The notes: generated from the sequence alone by a model not told the origin. 11,202 bases of DNA from Beijerinckiaceae bacterium (GCA_947455285.1 CANGOK010000087.1:1-11202); one strand, 5' to 3'. Shown: positions 1 to 7,970, counted from the first letter of the stretch. Numbers and translations are program-made.

Positions 1-1
1 C

Positions 2-2569
2 GAGAGCGTTTCAGCCGAAGCCGAATTGGCCGGCGAAGGGCACGAGGCTCAGGAAGGCCATCAGGATGTTTCCTCGGAAGAGGGCGTCAGCGCCGTAGAG
101 CATCAGGCTGAACCGCATTCTGTGTCCGAAACTCATTCGGAGCCCGAGGCGCATAGCGAAGTCGAAGCGACGGCCCCCTCGCAGGCCGCCGTCGAGGCGC
201 CGGCGGTCGAAGCCGCTCCGCATTTGGAGCCCGCGCACGAGCCGCAGGTCGAACAGCCCTTGGAAGTCATTTCCGAGCCGGTCGCTGTCGCGGCCATTGC
301 GTCCGAGCCCGTTGATAGTCATGCGCAGGAGCCGCAGGCTGAGGCCGAAGCTCATTCAGACGAGCCCGCCCACGAGCATCAGGAAGAGCAGCCCGTCGAG
401 GCGCGCGCCGAAAGCGAAGAGGCTCGCGAGTCCGATGACGAAGAGGATGATGAAGAGCGCGACGAGGAAGCCGAGGCTGTGGAACAGCTCGGGGGCGACG
501 AGTTCGAGGAAACCTTCCGCGCCCCGCGCCTGCGTCGTCAGTACAAGATTCAGGAAGTCATCAAGCGCCGTCAGGTCCTGCTCGTTCAGGTCGTGAAGGA
601 AGAGCGCGGCAACAAGGGCGCTGCGCTGACGACCTATCTGTCGCTCGCCGGCCGCTATTCGGTTCTGATGCCCAACACCGCGCGTGGTGGCGGCATTTCC
701 CGCAAGATCACCGACGCCGCTGACCGCAAGCGCCTCAAGGAGCTCGTTCAGGATCTTGAGGTTCCTGAGGGCATGGGCGTCATCCTGCGCACCGCCGGCG
801 CCAGCCGCACCAAGCAGGAAATCCGCCGCGACTTCGAATATTTGCTGCGCATGTGGGAGACCGTGCGCGAGCTGACCCTCAAGTCCTCGGCCCCGAACCT
901 CGTTTATGAGGAAGGCTCGCTCATCAAGCGCTCGATCCGCGACCTCTACAACAAGGACATCGACGATGTGATCGTCGCTGGCGATGAGGGCTATCGCGAA
1001 GCCAAGGACTTCATGCGGCTCCTCATGCCGAGCCACGTCAAGAACGTGGTTCCCTGGCGAGAAACGCAGGCCATTTTCGCACGCTATGGCGTCGAGGCGC
1101 AGTTGGACGCCATGTTCTCCAACATCGTCACCCTGAAATCGGGTGGCTATATCGTCATCAACCAGACAGAAGCGCTGGTCGCCATCGACGTGAATTCGGG
1201 CCGCTCGACACGCGAGCACAACATCGAAGACACGGCGGTGCGCACCAATCTGGAGGCCGCCGACGAAGTGGCCCGCCAGCTGCGCCTGCGCGATCTCGCC
1301 GGCCTCATCGTCGTCGATTTCATCGACATGGAGGAGAACCGCAACAATCGTGCGGTTGAGCGGCGCATCAAGGAAGCTCTGAAGAACGACCGGGCTCGCA
1401 TTCAGGTCGGCCGCATCTCCCACTTCGGCCTGCTCGAAATGTCCCGCCAGCGCATGCGCACCGGCGTGCTTGAGGGGTCGACTGTCGTCTGCCACCATTG
1501 CGCGGGCTCAGGCATGATGCGCTCGACCGCCTCGATCGCGCTGCACATCCTGCGCGTGATCGAAGACGCTCTCATCAAGAACCCCCAGTACAACCTCATC
1601 GTGCGCGCCCGCAGCGAAGTGGCGCTCTACATCCTGAACCAGAAGCGCAGCCATCTGCGCGACATTGAGGCGCGGTTTGGCGTTTCGATCATGGTGATGG
1701 GCGACGAGACGTTGACCGGCGCCGTCCATCACGCGCTGGAGCGCGGCGATCTTGCTTCGCCGCCAGCCGAACTGCGCCGTCAGGATCTGGTGCGGATCGA
1801 TTCCATCATCCCCGAGGACATCGAGGAAGAGGTGGAGGAGACCGAGGAGGAGGACGAGGAAGCCACGGATCGCGCCGAGGGCGAGGTCGATGGCGAAGGC
1901 TCGGAGGGTGGAGAGGCTGGTCGCGAAGACGCCAGCCGCCGCCGTCGTCGCCGGCGTCGTCGTGGCGGTCGCAATGACCGTGAAGGCGGCTTCCTGCCGT
2001 CCGACGCGCCGCAGCCCTCAGACACCGGCCTCGCCATGATGGCCGAGATCGCCGGCGATATGCCGGGCTCGCTTGCCGAGGCCACCGTTTCGGATGGCGA
2101 TAGCGATGAGGCGGAGGCTGAGAGCTTCGACATCGACGGAAATGGCGAGGAGGGTGATCGCCGTCGCCGTCGCCGTTCGCGTCGCGGTGGACGCAATCGT
2201 CGTCGCGAACGTGGCGAGGGTGAGGGTGAGGGCGAAGGCGAGACCGTCGCTATGGAAGAGGGCGGCGCGCCCGTCGCCGAGCCGGCCGACGATTTCGCCC
2301 CCGAGGCGGAAACCCCGGTCGCTCCGGTCGAAACCCCGGCCCCGACATTCGCGCAGCCCCACGTTCATGCGGAGGCTCATGCAGAGCTTCCCACTCATGA
2401 GCATGCGGCGCCGGTCGAGGCCCCGCAGCCCGTGGTCGCCGAGGCGCCCGCTCCTGAGCCTGCATCGGCGCGTGAACAGCCAGCGCCTCTTCCGGAAGCG
2501 CCGATCGACCCCAACCGGCCCAAGAGGTCGGGCTGGTGGCAGCGCGCCAAGCAGACCTTCGGCGGATAA
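2..2569 (+). CDS. rne: Ribonuclease E, 5'-truncated by the window edge
   Basis: Endoribonuclease of mRNA decay and rRNA processing, and scaffold of the RNA degradosome. The frame is open from base 2 with no stop, so the true start lies upstream. Numbering from the TTG at 26: residues 1-165 are acidic, His- and Ala/Pro-rich low complexity; 173-217 are the second half of the S1 domain (EERGNKGAALTTYLSLAGRY). The catalytic aspartates are D388 (AIDVNSG) and D431 (VVDFIDM), 43 apart as D303 and D346 are in E. coli. The zinc-link CxxC is C489/C492 (CHHC), also at the E. coli spacing from the first Asp. After about residue 590 the protein is disordered, with alternating acidic and arginine blocks (nine Arg at 1937-1963; a second cluster at 2158-2212). 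It ends in a GWW motif (2531-2539), the PNPase-docking motif described for Caulobacter RNase E. A terminator follows at once. Identification is secure. Confidence 0.97.
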   Translation, partial: ESVSAEAELAGEGHEAQEGHQDVSSEEGVSAVEHQAEPHSVSETHSEPEAHSEVEATAPSQAAVEAPAVEAAPHLEPAHEPQVEQPLEVISEPVAVAAIASEPVDSHAQEPQAEAEAHSDEPAHEHQEEQPVEARAESEEARESDDEEDDEERDEEAEAVEQLGGDEFEETFRAPRLRRQYKIQEVIKRRQVLLVQVVKEERGNKGAALTTYLSLAGRYSVLMPNTARGGGISRKITDAADRKRLKELVQDLEVPEGMGVILRTAGASRTKQEIRRDFEYLLRMWETVRELTLKSSAPNLVYEEGSLIKRSIRDLYNKDIDDVIVAGDEGYREAKDFMRLLMPSHVKNVVPWRETQAIFARYGVEAQLDAMFSNIVTLKSGGYIVINQTEALVAIDVNSGRSTREHNIEDTAVRTNLEAADEVARQLRLRDLAGLIVVDFIDMEENRNNRAVERRIKEALKNDRARIQVGRISHFGLLEMSRQRMRTGVLEGSTVVCHHCAGSGMMRSTASIALHILRVIEDALIKNPQYNLIVRARSEVALYILNQKRSHLRDIEARFGVSIMVMGDETLTGAVHHALERGDLASPPAELRRQDLVRIDSIIPEDIEEEVEETEEEDEEATDRAEGEVDGEGSEGGEAGREDASRRRRRRRRRGGRNDREGGFLPSDAPQPSDTGLAMMAEIAGDMPGSLAEATVSDGDSDEAEAESFDIDGNGEEGDRRRRRRSRRGGRNRRRERGEGEGEGEGETVAMEEGGAPVAEPADDFAPEAETPVAPVETPAPTFAQPHVHAEAHAELPTHEHAAPVEAPQPVVAEAPAPEPASAREQPAPLPEAPIDPNRPKRSGWWQRAKQTFGG
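2213..2242 (+). repeat. Short in-frame tandem repeat encoding Gly-Glu
   Basis: Five imperfect 6-base units (GGCGAG, GGTGAG and GGCGAA variants) encode five Gly-Glu pairs directly after the second arginine cluster of RNase E. The unit differs only at third positions, so the protein repeat is kept while the DNA has drifted. Copy number could vary between strains without breaking the frame. It is low-complexity coding sequence, not a mobile repeat. Confidence 0.6.
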
Positions 2570-2575
2570 TCAGGG

Positions 2576-2600
2576 AACGGCGCCTTCGGGCGCCGTTTTC
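2576..2600 (+). terminator. Intrinsic terminator of rne
   Basis: A perfect 9-bp stem (2576-2584 AACGGCGCC paired with 2589-2597 GGCGCCGTT) closes a TTCG tetraloop, and the run TTTT (2596-2599) follows. It starts 6 bases after the rne stop. The 3' tail overlaps the TGA of the opposing SulP gene (complement of 2599-2601). On the minus strand no T-run follows the stem, so it should mainly stop rne transcripts. Confidence 0.85.
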
Positions 2601-4314
2601 ATTTGGCGCCGGCGTCGATCCGGGTGCGGGCGAGGCTTCTCGCCTCGGCGACACTGGCCGTATATGTGACGAGGTCCGCGCCAAGACCGCAGTGCGCAAG
2701 CGTATCGGCGACGGCGGACGAAGCCGCTGCGATATAGACCTCCGCCCCCGCGCGCTGCGCCTTTGTGGCAAAGCCGATCAGGGCTTGCGCGCCGGCGCCG
2801 TCCGCGAGCGGAACGGCGGCGAGGTCCAGCACGAAGGCTTTCGGTCTGGCGCCAATTTCATCGAGCACGCCAGCGACGGTGCTCGCGGCCCCAAAGAAGA
2901 AGGGGCCGGTGATGCGGTAGGACTGGATCTCTCCATCTCCTTCGCCGGGAATATAGGGTGGGCGCGGTTCCACCTCGTCGCCAACGTCCTCCTCGATCCA
3001 CTGTTGATGAGAAGTGACCTCCACCAGTTGCGCCATACGGTGCATGAAGAGGATAGCGCCCAGCGTCACGCCAACGGCGATGCCCTCGGTGAGATCGCGG
3101 AAAACCGTAAGCAGGAAGGTCGCCAAGAGCACCGCCGCCTCGCCTCGATCATGACGCAGGATCATGGCGATCTGGGTGCGCTCGGCCATGTTCCATGCGA
3201 CCGTCGCCAGCACGGCGGCGAGAGCGCAGAGCGGAATATAGGCTGCGACCGGCGCCGCAACGATCATGAAGGCCAGCAGAAAGATAGCGTGTAGTATGCC
3301 CGAGACCGGCCCGCGCGAGTGAGCGCGGACATTGGTCGCGGTGCGCGCGATGGTTCCGGTGGCGCACAGGCCGCCGAAGAAGGCTGTAGCGATATTGGCG
3401 TAGCCCTGCGCCACCAGCTCGCAGTTCGAACGATGCCGCCGCCCCGTCATGCCGTCCGCCACCACTGCCGACAGCAGCGACTCAATGCTGCCCAGCACGG
3501 CGATGGCGACGGCGCTGGGAATGAGCTCGGGAATATCGGAGGCCGGAAAATCCGGCCATTTAGGCCAGGGCAGGGAATTCGGAACGCCGCCGAAGCGGCT
3601 GCCGATCGTCTCCACAGGCAGGTCGAACATGTAGGTCAGCAGCGCCGATGCCCCAACCGCTGCAAGCAGGCCCGGGAAGTTGGCGTTCCAGCGCTTCAGT
3701 CCGACGATCAGCGCAAGACTGAGAGCCGAGAGGCCAGTCGCCCAGAGGTTGATCGTGGGCGCCGCATGCCAGAGCGCGTCGAGCTTTGGAATGATCGGCC
3801 CCGGCTCGTGGTTGAGGGTGAGGCCGAACAGATCCTTGATCTCGCCAGCGAAGATGATGACGCCGATGCCCGCGGTGAAGCCGACGATCACGGGGTGAGG
3901 GATATATTTCACATAGGCGCCAAGGCGCAGGTAGCCTGCGGCGAGCATCAAAAAGCCCGCCATGATCGTGGCGAGGAACAGGCCCGACAGGCCGAACCGT
4001 TCAATCGTCATTCCCATGAGCACGATGAAGGCGCCCGCCGGGCCGCCGATCTGGAAACGACTTCCGCCAAGCGCCGAAATCAGGAAGCCGCCGACGACCG
4101 CAGTGAAGAGCCCATTCTCCGGCTTGGCGCCGGCGCCAATGGCGATGGCCATGGAGAGGGGCAGGGCGACGATGGCGACCGTCATGCCCGCCAGTGCGTC
4201 GGTCTTGAGCGCCTCGGCGCCGTAGCCCTCGCGAAGCACGGTCACGAGCTTGGGCGTGAAGAGATCGCTGAAGGAGGGTTTGCGCGCCAGAGCGCCAGAA
4301 TCAGAGTTGGACAT
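2599..4314 (-). CDS. SulP-family anion transporter with STAS domain
   Basis: Inner-membrane SulP (SLC26) permease of 571 residues, usual length for the family. The N-terminal core includes the segments DALAGMTVAIVALPLSMAIA and FQIGGPAGAF, matching the family's conserved first helices and GGP(T)GA motif; many hydrophobic helices continue to about residue 430 (PLCALAAVLATVAWNM). A cytoplasmic STAS domain covers about 465-571. Its usual D-S/T-G phosphorylation-type motif reads ADGAGAQAL here, so the phosphorylatable Ser/Thr is missing. Members move sulfate, bicarbonate, other inorganic anions or dicarboxylates; no sulfate-assimilation or carbonic anhydrase gene adjoins, so the substrate is open. 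I chose the ATG at 4314: a GGGGAGGA sequence lies 13 bases upstream, rather far. An in-frame ATG at 4341 would add nine residues but has no ribosome binding site. The gene is convergent with rne and divergent from qor. Confidence 0.92.
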   Translation of the reverse strand: MSNSDSGALARKPSFSDLFTPKLVTVLREGYGAEALKTDALAGMTVAIVALPLSMAIAIGAGAKPENGLFTAVVGGFLISALGGSRFQIGGPAGAFIVLMGMTIERFGLSGLFLATIMAGFLMLAAGYLRLGAYVKYIPHPVIVGFTAGIGVIIFAGEIKDLFGLTLNHEPGPIIPKLDALWHAAPTINLWATGLSALSLALIVGLKRWNANFPGLLAAVGASALLTYMFDLPVETIGSRFGGVPNSLPWPKWPDFPASDIPELIPSAVAIAVLGSIESLLSAVVADGMTGRRHRSNCELVAQGYANIATAFFGGLCATGTIARTATNVRAHSRGPVSGILHAIFLLAFMIVAAPVAAYIPLCALAAVLATVAWNMAERTQIAMILRHDRGEAAVLLATFLLTVFRDLTEGIAVGVTLGAILFMHRMAQLVEVTSHQQWIEEDVGDEVEPRPPYIPGEGDGEIQSYRITGPFFFGAASTVAGVLDEIGARPKAFVLDLAAVPLADGAGAQALIGFATKAQRAGAEVYIAAASSAVADTLAHCGLGADLVTYTASVAEARSLARTRIDAGAK

Positions 4315-4348
4315 TGCTTCCCATTTTCCTCCCCGACGCATCTTGGCA

Positions 4349-4378
4349 TTGCGAACACCGGGGCGCCAACTCTATGCT
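4349..4378 (+). promoter_or_regulatory. Candidate promoter for the quinone oxidoreductase gene
   Basis: TTGCGA (4349-4354) and TATGCT (4373-4378) are 18 bases apart in the 100-base divergent region between the transporter and qor, which would start RNA about 30 bases before the qor ATG. The hexamers match sigma-70 consensus only partly, and the call rests on position plus motif resemblance alone. Confidence 0.25.
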
Positions 4379-4414
4379 GAAATAAGTTGCGACAGATCAA
4401 ACGCGGGGACGCAT

Positions 4415-5386
4415 ATGACCAGAGCCATCCGAATTCATCAGACCGGCGGCCCGGAAGTTTTGCAGATGGAAGAGGTCACAGTGCCCGCGCCCGGTCGCGG
4501 ACAGGTGAAGATCCGCCATCACGCCATCGGCCTGAACTTCATAGAGATCTATTTCCGCAAGGGCGCCTATCCGGCGGAACTGCCTTTCATTCCCGGGAAT
4601 GAAGGCGCAGGCGAGGTCATCGCGATCGGCAAGGGCGTGGAAGGCTTCAAGATTGGCGACCGCGTAGCTTACGCGGCCTTGCCCGGCAGCTATGCCGAGG
4701 AGCGGTTAGTCGACGCGAGATATCTCGTGAAGCTGCCAAAATATATCTCTTATGAGACCGGCGCGGCCATGATGCTGAAGGGTCTGACCGCGCAATATCT
4801 GCTGCGCCGGACCTATCGCGTGAAGGCTGGCGACACCATTCTCGTCCATGCAGCGGCGGGCGGCGTGGGGCTCATCTTATGCCAGTGGGCGAAGGCTCTT
4901 GGCGCGACAGTCATCGGCACGGTCGGCTCGCCCGAGAAGGCCAAGCTCGCCAAGAAGGCGGGCGCCAAGCATGTCATCCTCTACAACGAAGAGAACTTCG
5001 TCGAGCGCGTGAACCAGATCACCAAGGGCAAGAAGTGCGACGTGGTCTATGACGGCGTCGGCAAGGCGACCTTCCCGGGCTCGCTCGACTGCCTGCGGAT
5101 GCTGGGAACCTTCGTGTCCTTCGGTTCCTCTTCCGGTCAGGTCGATGCCTTCAATATCGGGATCTTGCAGCAGAAGGGCTCGCTCTTCGCGACGCGCCCG
5201 ACGCTGTTCCATTACATCGCCAAGCGCGAGGATCTCGAGGCCATGGCGAAGGATCTCTTCAAGGTGGTCAAGAGCGGCGAGGTAGTGATCCCGATCCACG
5301 CTCGCTATGCGCTGGAAGACGTGGCTGAGGCTCATCGCGCGCTAGAGTCGCGCGCGACGACTGGCGCGGCGGTCCTCATTCCCTGA
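4415..5386 (+). CDS. qor: Zinc-independent NADPH:quinone oxidoreductase (Qor family)
   Basis: Cytosolic medium-chain dehydrogenase/reductase of 323 residues (E. coli Qor has 327), expected to reduce quinones or alpha,beta-unsaturated carbonyls with NADPH. The N-terminal GroES-like fold carries GGPEVLQ (11-17) and the signature GNEGAGEVIAIGKGV (61-75). The Rossmann fold has HAAAGGVG (145-152) followed by CQWAKALGATVIGTVGS; C-terminal stretches SFGSSSG, LQQKGSLFATRP and LESRATTGAAVLIP also match Qor closely. The catalytic and structural zinc ligands of alcohol dehydrogenases are absent, as in this subfamily. The ATG at 4415 has GGGGA (4405-4409) five bases upstream; upstream extension of the frame has no comparable site. 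The physiological substrate is unknown. The stop lies only 12 bases from that of the opposing rimO, with no visible terminator. Confidence 0.93.
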   Translation: MTRAIRIHQTGGPEVLQMEEVTVPAPGRGQVKIRHHAIGLNFIEIYFRKGAYPAELPFIPGNEGAGEVIAIGKGVEGFKIGDRVAYAALPGSYAEERLVDARYLVKLPKYISYETGAAMMLKGLTAQYLLRRTYRVKAGDTILVHAAAGGVGLILCQWAKALGATVIGTVGSPEKAKLAKKAGAKHVILYNEENFVERVNQITKGKKCDVVYDGVGKATFPGSLDCLRMLGTFVSFGSSSGQVDAFNIGILQQKGSLFATRPTLFHYIAKREDLEAMAKDLFKVVKSGEVVIPIHARYALEDVAEAHRALESRATTGAAVLIP

Positions 5387-5398
5387 GGCAGGATGCGA

Positions 5399-6742
5399 TC
5401 ACACCGCCATGCCATGAAGATCGTAAGGCCCGGCCTTTTCGATCTTCACGGTGACGATGTCGCCGACCCGCAGGGGACGGCGGGAGGCGATGTGGACGGA
5501 GCCGTCGATCTCCGGCGCATCGGCGCGACTGCGGCCCTTTCCGACGCCATTTTCGAATGAATCAACAATTACTTGCAGGCGCTTTCCAACCTTGTTTTTA
5601 AGGATTGAGGCGCTAATCGCCTGCTGCTTCTCCATGAAGCGGCGATAGCGGCGCTCCTTTTCCTCGTCGGGAACCACGGGCAGGCCGAGGTCATTGGCGA
5701 GCGCGCCCTTCACGGGCTCGTATTTGAAGGCGCCGACGCGGTCGAGGCGCGCTTCGCCGAGCCAGTCGAGAAGCATCTCGAAATCTTCCTCGGTCTCACC
5801 GGGGAAGCCGACGATGAAGGTCGAGCGGATCGCTAGGTCCGGGCACGCCTGACGCCACGCCTTCACGCGCTCAAGCGTCTTTTCCTGATTGCCCGGGCGG
5901 CGCATGGCCTTGAGGACGCGCGGCGAGGCGTGCTGGAAGGGAATGTCGAGATAGGGCAGCAGATTGCCGGACATGCCGCTTTGCGCCATCAGCTCCACCA
6001 CCTCATCCACATGCGGATAGGGATAGACATAATGCAGGCGCACCCATACGCCGAGCGTCGACAATTCGCGCGTGAGATCGAGGAACTTCGCCCGCACCGA
6101 ACGGTCGGCGAAGGGGCTTTCCTCGTAGCGCAGGTCAACACCATAGGCAGAGGTGTCCTGCGAGATGACGAGCAGTTCCTTAACGCCCGCCTTTACCAGC
6201 TTCTCGGCCTCGCGCAGCACATCGCCTGCGGGGCGCGAGACGAGCTTTCCGCGCAGTGCGGGAATGATGCAGAAGCTGCAGGTGTTGTTGCAGCCTTCCG
6301 AAATCTTCAGATAGGCATAGTGGCGCGGCGTCAACTTGACGCCCTGCGGCGGCACCAGATCGACATAGGGATCATGAGCCGGGGGCGCAGCCTGATGCAC
6401 CGCCTCCATCACGCTTTCATAGGCTTGCGGACCGCTGATTGCGAGCACGCCCGGATAGGCGTCGCGAATGGCGCCGGGCTCCGCGCCCATGCAGCCGGTG
6501 ACGATCACCTTGCCGTTTTCATTGAGCGCGGCGCCGATGGCGGCCAGCGACTCCGCCTTGGCCGAATCCAGAAAGCCGCAAGTGTTCACCACCACTGCGT
6601 CAGCGCCAGCATGGCTGCGGGTCAGTTCATAACCTTCTGCGCGTAGGCGCGTGATGATCCGCTCGGAATCCACAAGCGCCTTGGGGCAACCAAGGGAGAC
6701 GAAGGAAATACGGGGGGCGGGGCGAGCTTGAATATCAGTCAT
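5399..6742 (-). CDS. rimO: Ribosomal protein S12 methylthiotransferase RimO
   Basis: Radical-SAM enzyme that places a beta-methylthio group on a conserved aspartate of ribosomal protein S12. Numbered from the ATG at 6742 (447 residues; E. coli RimO has 441), the UPF0004 domain opens with ISFVSLGCPKALVDSERI and supplies the auxiliary 4Fe-4S ligands C19, C55 (VVNTCGF) and C84 (VTGCMG). The radical-SAM triad CxxxCxxC is C151, C155, C158 (EGCNNTCSFCIIPALRG). The last ~70 residues form a TRAM domain. LGCPKALVDSE is the RimO form of the motif and separates it from MiaB. An in-frame GTG at 6784 would add 14 residues unlike other RimO proteins; neither start has a clear Shine-Dalgarno site, so the start is the least certain point. 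The 130 bases between this start and the divergent FAH gene show no promoter I can support. Confidence 0.96.
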   Translation of the reverse strand: MTDIQARPAPRISFVSLGCPKALVDSERIITRLRAEGYELTRSHAGADAVVVNTCGFLDSAKAESLAAIGAALNENGKVIVTGCMGAEPGAIRDAYPGVLAISGPQAYESVMEAVHQAAPPAHDPYVDLVPPQGVKLTPRHYAYLKISEGCNNTCSFCIIPALRGKLVSRPAGDVLREAEKLVKAGVKELLVISQDTSAYGVDLRYEESPFADRSVRAKFLDLTRELSTLGVWVRLHYVYPYPHVDEVVELMAQSGMSGNLLPYLDIPFQHASPRVLKAMRRPGNQEKTLERVKAWRQACPDLAIRSTFIVGFPGETEEDFEMLLDWLGEARLDRVGAFKYEPVKGALANDLGLPVVPDEEKERRYRRFMEKQQAISASILKNKVGKRLQVIVDSFENGVGKGRSRADAPEIDGSVHIASRRPLRVGDIVTVKIEKAGPYDLHGMAV

Positions 6743-6872
6743 GGGGTTTCGATTGCCACGGGGGCGGCCCGGATGCAACTTCACAGGGCTTTGCAGGGGT
6801 GACGAGGCGGGGGCGGGGCGTTATGGTCGCGCCAAGCCGTTAGTAGCGGCGCCGTCTCTGGAGGAAATCTGA

Positions 6873-7787
6873 ATGACATTCACGCTCGCCACGATCGACA
6901 CCGCCTCTGGCCCCCACGCGGCCATTGTCGTTGGGGATCGCGTTCTCGACATCGCCGCCGCCACCGCCAATGCGCAGGACGCTTCCATGCTGCACATTCT
7001 GGCGACCTGGGCTGAGAGCCTGCCGCGCCTCGACGCGCTTGCGGCCAAGGCGCCGAGCGCTGGCGTTCCGCTGGCCCAAGCCAAGCTTCTGGCGCCCATC
7101 CTGAACCCCGGCGCCATCTTCTGCGCGGGTTCGAATTACGCCGACCATGCCGCCGAAATGGCCGCGCGCTCCGGCCAGCCTGCGCCGCCTGACCCGCATA
7201 CGCTGGGCCTGCGCTCCTGGCACTTCATCAAGACCATGCATTGCATCACCGGCCCTGGCGCCACGGTCATCATGCAGCCGCGCTCGAAGAAAATCGATTG
7301 GGAGATCGAGCTCGCCCTCATCATTGGCAAGACCGCCCGCAACGTCTCGGAAGCCGATGCGCTTGATTATGTCGCTGGCTACATGGTCTCCAATGACCTC
7401 TCGGCTCGTGATCTCGGACACCGGGAGGGCCTGCCGGCCACCTCGTCCTTCAAGACCGACTGGATCGCTCACAAGAATTGGGACGGGTCGTGCCCGATTG
7501 GCCCCTGGATCACGCTGGCGCGCGATGTGCCGAACCCGCACGATCTCGGCATGGTGCTTGAGGTGAATGGCGTCGTGAAGCAGGACTCCAACACCAAGCA
7601 CATGATCTTCAACATCAATGAGCAGATCGCGGACCTCTCCCGCAACTTCACCCTGCATCCCGGCGACATCATCCTGACCGGCACGCCCGCAGGCGTCGGC
7701 GCCGGCCGGGGTGAGTTCCTCCAGAAGGGCGACGTGGTGAAGCTGACGATCGCGGGTCTGGGCGAGCTCACCAACACCATGGCCTGA
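6873..7787 (+). CDS. Fumarylacetoacetate hydrolase (FAH) family protein, copy 1
   Basis: Soluble 304-residue member of the FAH superfamily, whose enzymes cleave C-C bonds of diketo acids, hydrate 2-oxo-pent-4-enoates or decarboxylate oxo-acids using Mg2+ or Mn2+. After a short N-terminal region, the catalytic domain begins near ILNPGAIFCAGSNYADHAAE (76-95). The metal site is visible: E144 and E146 in the ExE motif (WEIELALIIGK) and D175 in VSNDLSARD; the domain ends with HPGDIILTGTPAGVG. The ATG follows GGAGGAAA at good spacing, which fixes the start. It is divergent from rimO and apparently monocistronic, ending at the terminator at 7981. It faces a second, clearly different FAH gene, so a related catabolic role is plausible. 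Which of the family reactions it performs cannot be told from sequence. Confidence 0.92.
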   Translation: MTFTLATIDTASGPHAAIVVGDRVLDIAAATANAQDASMLHILATWAESLPRLDALAAKAPSAGVPLAQAKLLAPILNPGAIFCAGSNYADHAAEMAARSGQPAPPDPHTLGLRSWHFIKTMHCITGPGATVIMQPRSKKIDWEIELALIIGKTARNVSEADALDYVAGYMVSNDLSARDLGHREGLPATSSFKTDWIAHKNWDGSCPIGPWITLARDVPNPHDLGMVLEVNGVVKQDSNTKHMIFNINEQIADLSRNFTLHPGDIILTGTPAGVGAGRGEFLQKGDVVKLTIAGLGELTNTMA

Positions 7788-7823
7788 TGGTCGGGAGGCT
7801 GTTGAGCGCAACGCCTACAGCTT

Positions 7824-7968
7824 CTCTCCCCCTTGTGGGGAGAGATCAGAGAGTGGGGGGCGTAAGAGCTCTGCAGGTTAGCGCCTTTGCAAACGCGTTC
7901 CCGATCGGCATGCGCAGACCCCCACCCCGTCCGCTGACGCGGCCGACCCTCCCCACAAGGGGGAGGGT
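7824..7968. repeat. Intergenic palindromic repeat element (Hyphomicrobiales type)
   Basis: Two 21-base terminal arms (7824-7844 and 7947-7967) are inverted copies matching at 19 of 21 positions, around a core of CTCCCCACAAGGGGGAG. Inside them GTGGGGG (7853-7859) pairs with CCCCCAC (7919-7925), giving a nested inverted repeat of about 145 bases. Each arm also folds alone through CTCCCC/GGGGAG. No protein-coding potential is credible. Dispersed elements with CCCTCCCC-type arms are common between genes in this order; membership of that group is from memory of the motif, not from a search. It sits between the two convergent FAH genes, before their shared terminator. Confidence 0.65.
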
Positions 7969-7970
7969 AT

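Noticed and set aside
356..1498. 380-codon open frame on the minus strand opposite rne
   Set aside because: It lies wholly opposite the conserved catalytic core of RNase E, has no recognisable domain and reflects stop-poor antisense frames in GC-rich DNA.
3319..4380. 353-codon open frame on the plus strand opposite the SulP gene
   Set aside because: Its composition is Arg/Glu/Asp/His-rich with no hydrophobic or conserved core, the pattern of an antisense shadow of a membrane protein gene.
6796..6820. G-rich stretch before FAH copy 1, possible G-quadruplex
   Set aside because: Only three tracts reach three or more guanines and the fourth has two, so support is weak in such GC-rich DNA.
6791..6826. 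TTGCAG and TTATGG as a promoter for FAH copy 1
   Set aside because: The spacing of 24 bases is too long for a sigma-70 promoter.
6840..7811. 323-codon open frame on the minus strand opposite FAH copy 1
   Set aside because: The plus-strand FAH gene has a good ribosome binding site and intact metal-binding motifs; the antisense frame has neither.
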